Positions 1 through 5,911 of a stretch of 15,043 nt of DNA are shown here, one piece after another. Numbering within the stretch: position 1 is the stretch's first letter; each line of letters begins with the position of its first letter. The notes beneath the pieces were generated by a model, which ran no database searches, was not told the origin of the DNA, and was given only the letters and a program-made list of their open reading frames with translations. The stretch spans positions 16,625 through 31,667 of the forward strand of contig PMBY01000420.1 in NCBI GenBank assembly GCA_003153875.1. Direction: 5' to 3'. Both the position numbers and the translations under genes were made by a program. The DNA is from Myxococcales bacterium (GTDB taxonomy: Bacteria > Myxococcota > Polyangia > Fen-1088).

Positions 1-725
1 TTGGATGTTCCCCCGCAGCCGTCAGCACTGACCGGCCTGATCTCGAATTTGGTGAGAGTGTTGGGAGCGCAGACCGAATACCAAGCGCACTTTGCCGTCT
101 CTTGGCGCGCGCCGTAGGACGGCCAGCTCCCGGTCGGGTCGATGACGAGGACCGACATCGGCGGAGTGGTCATGGTGTTCATGGTCGGGGTGACCGTGTT
201 CGACCAGATGTCTCGTACGTGAATGCGCACCGTGTTGGGTGGACAAGAGTGGGTTTCGTTCGGGTCCGGCGGCGGGGCATCGGGAACGGGAGGCGGGACC
301 GCGGCGTCGTAACTCGGTTTTCCAGCGGTCGGGACCGACGAGGCCGTCGTAGTGCCGCCGAAGGGGACGACGGTGTCGCCGCCCGTGGGAGTGGTGTCGC
401 CGCCGAAGGGGACGACGGTGTTACCACCCGTGGGAGTGGTATCGCCGCCCGTCGGAGCGATGCTGCCACCCGCTGGGGTCGGGGTGCCCCCGAACGGGTT
501 CACCGGTGTGGTGTCGCTGGCGCTCGTGGTCCCCGTAGCACCGCCTTCTGGGGTCGGGATGACCGTGACCAGGGGACTCAATCCGGAAAATGGGTGCGAG
601 TTGCAACTCCACAGGACAAGGAGCATACCTGCGCCTAGCCCAAACCAGCGCGTCACGTTCCACGCTGCGAGCACGACTTTTCCCACACTTTCTGGTCGTC
701 GGTAGCTATTAGAAGATTGAAACAT
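1..725 (-). CDS. Putative lipoprotein with Thr/Gly/Pro-rich repetitive linker (3'-truncated by window edge)
   Basis: An uninterrupted minus-strand frame runs from the ATG at 725 to the window edge, giving 241 codons without a stop, so the gene is partial. The N terminus has a basic stretch (SYRRPES) and a hydrophobic segment ending in VLWSC, which resembles a lipobox with Cys41 as lipidation site. A GTG at codon 14 would give a more typical signal-peptide length and is an alternative start. Upstream of 725 there is only a weak Shine-Dalgarno. Residues about 60-150 are low complexity (GGDTTPTGG and TVVPFGG units, then Pro-rich). After this comes a Cys-containing part that looks folded (VRIHVRDIW, VLVIDPTGSW, then paired cysteines). 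I do not recognise this domain. An exported, surface-anchored protein is inferred from the lipobox and linker only. The gene is divergent from the GH2 hydrolase gene. Confidence 0.7.
   Translation of the reverse strand, partial: MFQSSNSYRRPESVGKVVLAAWNVTRWFGLGAGMLLVLWSCNSHPFSGLSPLVTVIPTPEGGATGTTSASDTTPVNPFGGTPTPAGGSIAPTGGDTTPTGGNTVVPFGGDTTPTGGDTVVPFGGTTTASSVPTAGKPSYDAAVPPPVPDAPPPDPNETHSCPPNTVRIHVRDIWSNTVTPTMNTMTTPPMSVLVIDPTGSWPSYGARQETAKCAWYSVCAPNTLTKFEIRPVSADGCGGTS
354..443. repeat. Two tandem 45-bp units inside the lipoprotein linker
   Basis: Two consecutive 45-bp copies (354-398 and 399-443) differ at only a few bases. They encode the 15-residue unit GGDTTPTGGxTVVPF on the minus strand, and degenerate further units flank them. 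The unit length is a multiple of three, so copy-number change would alter linker length without shifting the frame. Confidence 0.8.
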
Positions 726-875
726 GGTTATTCGCCTGCAGCCTAGGAGGCAGCACTGAAGAATACCACCCCAGAGTGCTAACGGGAACGGCGACCGGGA
801 TGAGAAGTGTGCGCGTAGACACATCTGTCCGTCGCTGGTTTTGATGTAGTGCGGCCATTCTGAAACATCATTCGT

Positions 876-900
876 CAGCGGCTTCTCGGGAGAGCCGCTG
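876..900. promoter_or_regulatory. Perfect 8-bp-arm inverted repeat (hairpin or operator)
   Basis: CAGCGGCT (876-883) is exactly complementary to AGCCGCTG (893-900), with a 9-base loop that can pair further. It lies between two divergent genes, so a terminator role is unlikely, and no T-run follows on either strand. It could be a leader hairpin of the GH2 transcript or an operator. Only the symmetry is seen; the role is a guess. Confidence 0.35.
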
Positions 901-956
901 TTCACGGGCGCTGTCGAATGAACCATTCTATTGGCTGAGGTACACTGCATCGAGTG

Positions 957-966
957 GTTCTAGAAC
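957..966. promoter_or_regulatory. Palindrome GTTCTAGAAC, possible operator upstream of the GH2 gene
   Basis: GTTCTAGAAC is a perfect 10-bp palindrome 88 bp upstream of the GH2 start codon. A GTTCA-N14-TGAAC pair lies just upstream at 900-923, so GTTC/GAAC half-sites recur in this intergenic region. It has the opposite half-site order to a GAAC-N4-GTTC SOS box, so it is not read as a LexA site. Binding by a regulator is inferred from symmetry only. Confidence 0.25.
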
Positions 967-1054
967 GCCTTTCGGGACTCTTGCGAAGGCTAGCGCCGCA
1001 TCCAGCGCCACGGAAGATCGCGGGTGGCACCACGGCACGTCATAGGAGGTTTCA

Positions 1055-4000
1055 ATGACACGCGTATACACGATGGCGCTGGTCATGACGGCTCTGGCGA
1101 TGGTCGGTTGCGGCGGCTCCGGATCTCGGTCGGGGGCCGGCGGAGGTGGTGATTCAGCGGCGGGCCGCATCTCGGCCAGCGGCGGTGGCCCTGGCGGCGC
1201 TGGAAGCGGCTCGGGCGGAAGTCTGAGCGGCGGCACGGTTGACGGCTCCGGCGGCGCAGGCGTTGGCGCAAGCGGCGGCACAACTGGCGGCGCTGGAAGC
1301 GGCTCGGGCGGAGGTTTGAGCGGCGGCACAGCTGGCGGTTCTGGCGGCGCAAGCACTGGCGCACGCGGCGGCACGGCCGGCGGCGCTGGAAGCGGCTCGG
1401 GCGGCGCAAGCACTGGCGCGATCGGCGGCACGGCCGGCGGCGCTGGAAGCGGCTCGAGCGGCGGCATCCGCACCGGTGGCATCGTCGCCTCGGGTGGCGC
1501 CACGGGCTCGAATGGTGGCACTCGCACCGGCGGCATCGCCGCCTCGGGCGGGGTCGCAGGTTCGACTGGAGGTACCCGCACGGGCGGCATTACCGCCTCG
1601 GGCGGCAGCAGCAGCACAGGCGGCAGTTCTGTCACCGTCGACAAGCCCATCGACCGCGACACCAGCTATGCCGATCACACCGAGGTGTCCTACTTGTCGG
1701 GTACCGGGAGCGACGACGCCGTCGACTGGAACTTCACCGTGTCGGGCGGCCGCCGCGCTGGCGTGGCGTCCACCATCCCCGTTCCCAGCAACTGGGAATT
1801 CTTCGGGTTTGGCACCTTCACCTACGGAACGGAGGGCAGCAGGAGCTCCGAGAAGGGAACCTACAGCCGGTCTTTCGACGTCCCGGCCACGTGGACGGGA
1901 CGACAGATCTTCATCGTGTTCGAAGGATCGATGACCGATACTACGGTCACCATCAACGGCAAGAGCGCAGGCCCTGTGCACCAGGGCGCGTTCTACCGCT
2001 TCCGCTACGACATCACCTCGCTGGTGAACGTGGGCGCCTCCAATCAGATCCAGGCCATCGTGGCCAAGGAATCGACTGACTCCAGCGTGAACGATGCAGA
2101 ACGCAGCGCCGACTACTGGGTGTTCGGCGGCATCTTCCGGCCCGTGTACCTGGAAGCCTATCCTACCGCCTCCATCGAGCGTCTTGCGGTGAACGCCCGC
2201 GCCGACGGCAGCCTCGCCGTGGATGTCTTCCTGCGCTCTGCCACCGAAACAGGGCAGCTCACGGCGCGGCTGTTCGATGACTCGCTGACTGCGGTCGGCA
2301 CCCCCGTTACTGCAGCGGTAACGGCCAGCCAAACCAAGGTCACATTGCAGGGAACCTTCACGGGTATCAAGCCTTGGACCGCGGAGACTCCCACCCGCTA
2401 CCGATTGGCAGTGGAACTCGCGACAGCCAGCGGGGTTCGCCACGCCGTGCGCGAGAACATCGGCTTCCGCACCATTGAAGTGAAGGCCGGCAACGGCATC
2501 TACGTCAACGGCACCAAGGTCATGCTCAAGGGCCTCACCCGTCACTGTTTCTGGCCCGAGACGGGCCGCGCCCTCAGTCGCCAGCAATCGCTCGACGACG
2601 TGCTGCTGCTCAAGAGCATGAACGTCAACGCCGTCCGCAACTCGCACTACCCGGCCGACCGGCACTTCTTCGAGTACGCCGACGCCCTTGGCCTGTACAT
2701 ACTCGACGAGCTGGCCGGTTGGCAGTCGCCCCCCTATTCCACCACTGTAGGGCGCAAGCTGATCGAGGAGATGGTCACCTTTGATGTCAACCATCCCAGC
2801 ATTCTGTTCTGGGACAACGGCAACGAAGGGGGATGGAACACGGCGCTCGACGGCGACTTCGCCCAATGGGATCCCCAGAAACGCTCCGTGCTGCACCCGC
2901 AACAGACTTTCAGCGGCATCAACGACGCTCACTACCCGACCTACTCCGCCGTCGTGAGCAGCCTGGCCGGCTCGACCCTTTTCATGCCGACCGAGTTCCT
3001 GCACGGCCTGTACGACGGGGGCGGTGGCGCTGGTCTGGAGGACTACTGGAACGCCATGCGCGCCAGCCCGCGCGGGGCGGGCGGATTCATTTGGGCGTTT
3101 ATCGACGAGGGGGTGCTGCGCGCCGACGTCAACAACACCATCGACACCAAAGGCAACCAGGCGCCCGACGGCGTGGTCGGCCCCTACCGGCAGAAAGAGG
3201 GCAGCTACTACACCATCCGGCAGCTCTGGTCGCCGGTCCGCATCTCCATGGCCAAGCTGCCCACGGGCTTCACCGGCGCCATCCCAGTGCAAAACGACTA
3301 CGCCTTCGTGGATCTCAATACTGTGTCGTTCAACTGGCAGGTCGCCCAGTTCGATGTGCGTGGCACCGGCGGTGGGCACAGCGTGATGGCCGAGGGAACC
3401 GCGCACACCGGCAGCATCGCGGCGGGCGCCAGTGGCACGCTGACCCTGCCCTTGCCGGCCAACTGGTCCACCGCCCACGCGCTTCTGCTCGATGCGACTG
3501 ATGCTGCGGGCACGCTGATCGGCCGTTGGTCGTGGGGCATTGCCTCGTCGACACAAATGCGCACGGCCATCGTGAGCACCACCAGCACGGCTGCCGCAGT
3601 TGCCACCGACGCGGCGACCGCCGTGACGGTCACAGCTGGCGGCGCGACCTACACCTTCAGCAAGACGTCCGGACAACTATCCTCGGTCACTGCCAGCGGC
3701 AAGAAATTCTCGTTGAGCAATGGCCCTGTGCTGTCCTCTGGCACCGGGACCCTGAAGTCGTTCGCCGGCGCCCAGGACGGCAATGACTACGTCGTGACCG
3801 TCACCTACACCGGCGATCTTCAGCAAGTGCTGTGGCGGATCATGGGGAATGGCTGGCTCGGCCTCACCTATCGCTATGCCCTGAACGGCAACTACGACCA
3901 CCATGGCGTGACCTTCACGTACCCTGAGGCCCAGGTGGTCGGTGCCGACTGGCTCGGGCGTGGCCCCGCGCGCGTCTACAAGAACCGCATGCAGGGACCG

Positions 4001-4366
4001 TGGCTGGATGTGTGGCAGCGCGAGAAGAACAACGCCATCACCGGCCAGGTCTGGGACTACCCCGAGTTCAAAGGTTACTACTCCGAGACCTACTGGGCAC
4101 GCCTGCGCACCAGTGAGGGCGCCATCCTGTTCGTCATCGACTCTCCCGACGTGTTCCTGCGCCTGTACACGCCTGCCAACGGCTCTTCTCCCATGACCGC
4201 CACCACCGTGTACCCCACGGGCGACATCTCGTTCCTCTACGGCATCTCGCCCATCGGCAACAAGTTCTCCGCCGCCAAGGACACCGGCCCGCAAGGCCAA
4301 CAGAATGTGGTGAACGGCACCTTCGAGGGGACGATCTGCCTGCACTTCGGCGACAGTCTGCCGTAG
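1055..4366 (+). CDS. Secreted lipoprotein glycoside hydrolase, GH2 (beta-galactosidase-like)
   Basis: The 1103-residue protein starts at an ATG placed 5 bases after AGGAGG. A short hydrophobic signal ends in AMVGC (Cys19), a lipobox-like site, followed by about 175 residues of Gly/Ser/Thr repeats. The folded part begins near residue 195 with the GH2 sugar-binding and immunoglobulin-like domains (FDVPATWTGR, TVTINGK, ADYWVFGGIFRPVYL). The TIM barrel follows (GLTRHCFWPETGRALS, NAVRNSHYPADRHFFEYAD). The NE pair in FWDNGNEGGWN makes Glu591 the probable acid/base, and Glu647 in MPTEFLHG the probable nucleophile. A C-terminal part resembles the beta-galactosidase small-chain domain (WLGRGPARVY). 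GH2 enzymes cleave beta-galactosides, glucuronides or mannosides; the substrate cannot be read here. The enzyme presumably sits on the cell surface and attacks polysaccharide. The acid/base-nucleophile spacing (56 residues) is shorter than the 76 in LacZ. Confidence 0.9.
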   Translation: MTRVYTMALVMTALAMVGCGGSGSRSGAGGGGDSAAGRISASGGGPGGAGSGSGGSLSGGTVDGSGGAGVGASGGTTGGAGSGSGGGLSGGTAGGSGGASTGARGGTAGGAGSGSGGASTGAIGGTAGGAGSGSSGGIRTGGIVASGGATGSNGGTRTGGIAASGGVAGSTGGTRTGGITASGGSSSTGGSSVTVDKPIDRDTSYADHTEVSYLSGTGSDDAVDWNFTVSGGRRAGVASTIPVPSNWEFFGFGTFTYGTEGSRSSEKGTYSRSFDVPATWTGRQIFIVFEGSMTDTTVTINGKSAGPVHQGAFYRFRYDITSLVNVGASNQIQAIVAKESTDSSVNDAERSADYWVFGGIFRPVYLEAYPTASIERLAVNARADGSLAVDVFLRSATETGQLTARLFDDSLTAVGTPVTAAVTASQTKVTLQGTFTGIKPWTAETPTRYRLAVELATASGVRHAVRENIGFRTIEVKAGNGIYVNGTKVMLKGLTRHCFWPETGRALSRQQSLDDVLLLKSMNVNAVRNSHYPADRHFFEYADALGLYILDELAGWQSPPYSTTVGRKLIEEMVTFDVNHPSILFWDNGNEGGWNTALDGDFAQWDPQKRSVLHPQQTFSGINDAHYPTYSAVVSSLAGSTLFMPTEFLHGLYDGGGGAGLEDYWNAMRASPRGAGGFIWAFIDEGVLRADVNNTIDTKGNQAPDGVVGPYRQKEGSYYTIRQLWSPVRISMAKLPTGFTGAIPVQNDYAFVDLNTVSFNWQVAQFDVRGTGGGHSVMAEGTAHTGSIAAGASGTLTLPLPANWSTAHALLLDATDAAGTLIGRWSWGIASSTQMRTAIVSTTSTAAAVATDAATAVTVTAGGATYTFSKTSGQLSSVTASGKKFSLSNGPVLSSGTGTLKSFAGAQDGNDYVVTVTYTGDLQQVLWRIMGNGWLGLTYRYALNGNYDHHGVTFTYPEAQVVGADWLGRGPARVYKNRMQGPWLDVWQREKNNAITGQVWDYPEFKGYYSETYWARLRTSEGAILFVIDSPDVFLRLYTPANGSSPMTATTVYPTGDISFLYGISPIGNKFSAAKDTGPQGQQNVVNGTFEGTICLHFGDSLP
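1199..1460. repeat. Glycine-linker minisatellite in the GH2 gene (first block)
   Basis: The motif gctggaagcggctcg recurs at 1199, 1292, 1385 and (with a following base change) 1442, giving intervals of 93, 93 and 57 bp, all multiples of three. It encodes GGAGSGSGG units. The pattern suggests in-frame duplication and contraction of linker segments. Confidence 0.8.
1460..1609. repeat. Three 54-bp tandem units in the GH2 linker (second block)
   Basis: Units start at 1460, 1514 and 1568. They encode GG-x-RTGGI-x-ASGG followed by a variable four or five residues, and the last copy is incomplete. This second, differently spaced minisatellite joins the Gly-rich linker to the folded domains. Confidence 0.75.
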
Positions 4367-4380
4367 CCGGATTATTTTTT
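4346..4380 (+). terminator. Possible intrinsic terminator of the GH2 gene
   Basis: TTCGGC (4346-4351) can pair with GCCGGA (4366-4371), including one G-U pair, and is followed directly by TTATTTTTT. The stem overlaps the stop codon and the 14-base loop is large, so this is a weak candidate. The T-run is nonetheless conspicuous in such GC-rich DNA. Confidence 0.4.
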
Positions 4381-4397
4381 CAGGCGCCGGCTATACT
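4364..4397 (+). promoter_or_regulatory. Inverted repeat and -10-like hexamer upstream of the SRAP gene
   Basis: TAGCCGG (4364-4370) is exactly complementary to CCGGCTA (4387-4393). The right arm runs into TATACT (4392-4397), a 5/6 match to the sigma-70 -10 box. No good -35 lies at the expected distance. If this -10 is used, transcription would begin about five bases before the ATG at 4409. The symmetrical repeat could be an operator overlapping the promoter. Both roles are inferred. Confidence 0.35.
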
Positions 4398-4408
4398 TGT
4401 GCCGTCGC

Positions 4409-5113
4409 ATGTGCGGCCGAATGACCCTGACGCGCGCTGATTGGGACGAGGTGCTCCTCGAACTGACGGAGACTCTTGTGCCTGCGGGCGTGACGGGCAT
4501 TCGCGCAGACGAGGGAGCCGCACCCTTCTACCGGCCGCGCTACAACGTGGCGCCGACTCAGCATCACCCGATTCTGCGTACGGGCGCTGGGCCAGCGAGG
4601 CTGGGCTTCGCCCTCTGGGGACTGCTGGCGCGCGGGCAAGGCAAGACCCCCGTCATCAACGCGCGCGCCGAGACCGTGCCGTTCAAGTCGGCCTTCCAGG
4701 ATGCGTTTGTCAGCAGACGCTGCGTGGTTCCGGCCGATGGTTTCTTCGAATGGAAGACCGGCCCTGAGGGGCGTCAGCCGCTCTGGTTCCACCGGCCTGA
4801 CGGCAAGCTGCTGCTGCTGGCTGGGCTGTTCGACGAAGAGCCGGTCACCGCGGATCACCCGGCGCGCATGCGGTTTGGGGTTCTGACCACGGCACCGAAC
4901 AGGCTTGTGGCCGCTGTGCACGACCGCATGCCGGCGCTGCTGTCCGCCAGGGAAGCCGTGGAGTGGATGGCGAAACCTGACCAGCGGCTCCTGCACCCCG
5001 CACCTGATGACCTGCTGGTGGCAACTCCGGTTTCCTTTCGCGTGAACTCGGTTCGCAACGACGATCCGGAGTGTCTGGCGCCAGCGCAGGGCGGCCAGAT
5101 GCGGCTGTTCTGA
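4409..5113 (+). CDS. SRAP-domain protein (YedK/HMCES family), abasic-site DNA-protein crosslinker
   Basis: The ATG at 4409 is chosen because removal of its Met exposes the invariant Cys2 (MCGR), which in this family forms a thiazolidine crosslink with abasic sites in single-stranded DNA. An upstream TTG at 4397 would bury that Cys. The 234-residue protein has the family signatures in order: C2, YNVAPTQ (45-51), NARAET (84-89, Asn84), GFFEW with the probable catalytic Glu114, and HDRMP with His171. These match E. coli YedK Cys2, Asn75, Glu105 and His160. The protein shields abasic sites at stalled forks and acts on DNA in the cytoplasm. It ends 42 bp before imuA, with an SOS promoter in the gap, so it is adjacent to but probably transcribed separately from the mutasome genes. 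Assignment to the family is very secure. Confidence 0.95.
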   Translation: MCGRMTLTRADWDEVLLELTETLVPAGVTGIRADEGAAPFYRPRYNVAPTQHHPILRTGAGPARLGFALWGLLARGQGKTPVINARAETVPFKSAFQDAFVSRRCVVPADGFFEWKTGPEGRQPLWFHRPDGKLLLLAGLFDEEPVTADHPARMRFGVLTTAPNRLVAAVHDRMPALLSAREAVEWMAKPDQRLLHPAPDDLLVATPVSFRVNSVRNDDPECLAPAQGGQMRLF

Positions 5114-5118
5114 CCGCC

Positions 5119-5147
5119 TTGATACTGAACTGATGTTCAGCTAGCCT
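5119..5147 (+). promoter_or_regulatory. imuA promoter (-35 TTGATA, 17-bp spacer, -10 TAGCCT)
   Basis: TTGATA (5119-5124) matches five of six -35 consensus bases. Seventeen bases later, TAGCCT (5142-5147) is a weaker -10 (T, A and the final T conserved). The SOS box fills the spacer almost completely. A start site 6-8 bases after the -10 would fall at about 5154, practically on the GTG of imuA, implying a leaderless or near-leaderless mRNA. The hexamers are visible; promoter activity is inferred. Confidence 0.55.
5125..5140. promoter_or_regulatory. SOS box (LexA operator) of imuA-imuB-dnaE2
   Basis: CTGAACTGATGTTCAG is a 16-bp sequence with perfect 6-bp inverted arms around TGAT. It contains GAAC-N4-GTTC, the core of Gram-positive-type SOS boxes, and its CTGAAC/GTTCAG arms agree with the outer part of the motif reported for Myxococcus LexA. 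It ends 15 bp before the imuA start codon and lies between the -35 and -10. imuA-imuB-dnaE2 cassettes are classic LexA targets, so repression by LexA is strongly supported. Confidence 0.85.
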
Positions 5148-5155
5148 ATGCGATC

Positions 5156-5890
5156 GTGTCTGCTGCCTCCTTGCTCGACCTGCTCCCGGCTGCGTTGTCG
5201 GCCCATCTCATTCCGGCGCGTCGCCTGGAAGAGAAAGGCGGAGACAAGCGCGGGTTCGTGGCGACGGCCTTGCCTCAACTGGACGCGCTTCTGGGTGGAG
5301 GCTGGCCGCGCGGCGTGGTGAGCGAGTTGGCCGGGCCGCGCTCGTCAGGCAGGACATCGATTTTGCACGCCTCGCTGGCGGGCGCGCTGAAGGGTGGCGG
5401 CGTGGCGGCGTTGGTGGACGCCGAGCAGGCTTTTGATGCTCGACTGGCGGCTCGGGCCGGCGTGCCGCTCGCGCGATTGTTGTGGGTGCATGCGCCGGGC
5501 ACGCAAGCGCTACGCGCCGCTGAGTTGCTGATCGACGCTGGGGGATTCGATCTGGTCGCGCTGGACATAGGCGACAAGAATCCACGATTGCCCGACGCTG
5601 CGTGGCTGCGACTGCGCCACGGGGCAGAACGCCAGCGGACAGTGGCGCTGGTGGTGGCAGCCGCGCCGCTGGTTCGCGCCTTCGCATCGGTGGCGGTGAT
5701 CCTGTCCCGGCAGGGTGTGGACTTCGGCGAGCGACAAGATGCTCGCCCAGCCACTCGTATTTGCGGCGTGACTCCTGCGTTGCTGACCGGGCTGCGAAGC
5801 AACGTCGCGCTCGGCCGTGGCCGCGCGCCTGCTGACGGCGCCGATCATTGTTCCATCGAGTTTTCGGTGATGGCGCGGCGCAAGCGATAG
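5156..5890 (+). CDS. imuA: ImuA, RecA-like accessory factor of the DnaE2 mutasome
   Basis: The 244-residue protein begins with GTG at 5156, the first possible codon after the SOS promoter. It resembles a shortened RecA core: QLDALLGGGWPRGVVSELAG precedes a P-loop-like GPRSSGRTS (60-68), compared with GPESSGKTT in RecA. VAALVDAEQAFDARLAARAG matches the RecA segment around CAFIDAEHALD, and FDLVALDIGD occupies the Walker B position. The P-loop Lys is replaced by Arg66, so ATP use may be altered or lost. ImuA proteins partner ImuB and DnaE2 in SOS-induced translesion synthesis. The next gene starts 21 bp downstream on the same strand and is probably co-transcribed. Identity rests on both sequence and gene order. 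Confidence 0.9.
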   Translation: MSAASLLDLLPAALSAHLIPARRLEEKGGDKRGFVATALPQLDALLGGGWPRGVVSELAGPRSSGRTSILHASLAGALKGGGVAALVDAEQAFDARLAARAGVPLARLLWVHAPGTQALRAAELLIDAGGFDLVALDIGDKNPRLPDAAWLRLRHGAERQRTVALVVAAAPLVRAFASVAVILSRQGVDFGERQDARPATRICGVTPALLTGLRSNVALGRGRAPADGADHCSIEFSVMARRKR

Positions 5891-5911
5891 ACGTGCTCGT
5901 GCGAGGTGTGC

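Larger units (their letters stand above)
726..1054. other. Divergent intergenic region between the two surface-protein genes
   Basis: This 329-bp stretch separates the starts of the minus-strand lipoprotein (725) and the plus-strand GH2 gene (1055) and must contain both promoters. I see no convincing -35/-10 pair for either. TACACT at 941-946 is an isolated -10-like hexamer. The region does contain a hairpin (876-900), a GTTCA-N14-TGAAC inverted pair (900-923), a TGATGT/ACATCA pair (842-870) and the palindrome at 957-966. A strong AGGAGG at 1044-1049 serves the GH2 gene. No coding potential was recognised. Confidence 0.6.

Noticed and set aside
1154..3676. 840-codon open frame on the minus strand
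   Set aside because: Fully antisense to the GH2 gene, which has a strong ribosome site, a lipobox and conserved catalytic motifs. The antisense product has no recognisable domain and an Arg/Gly/Ala/Val-rich composition typical of high-GC shadows.
4397..4408. TTG start four codons upstream for the SRAP protein
   Set aside because: SRAP chemistry needs Cys at position 2, which only the ATG at 4409 provides.
5148..5150. ATG just after the imuA -10 box as a start codon
   Set aside because: It is out of frame with imuA (8 bp upstream of the GTG) and lies before the predicted transcription start.
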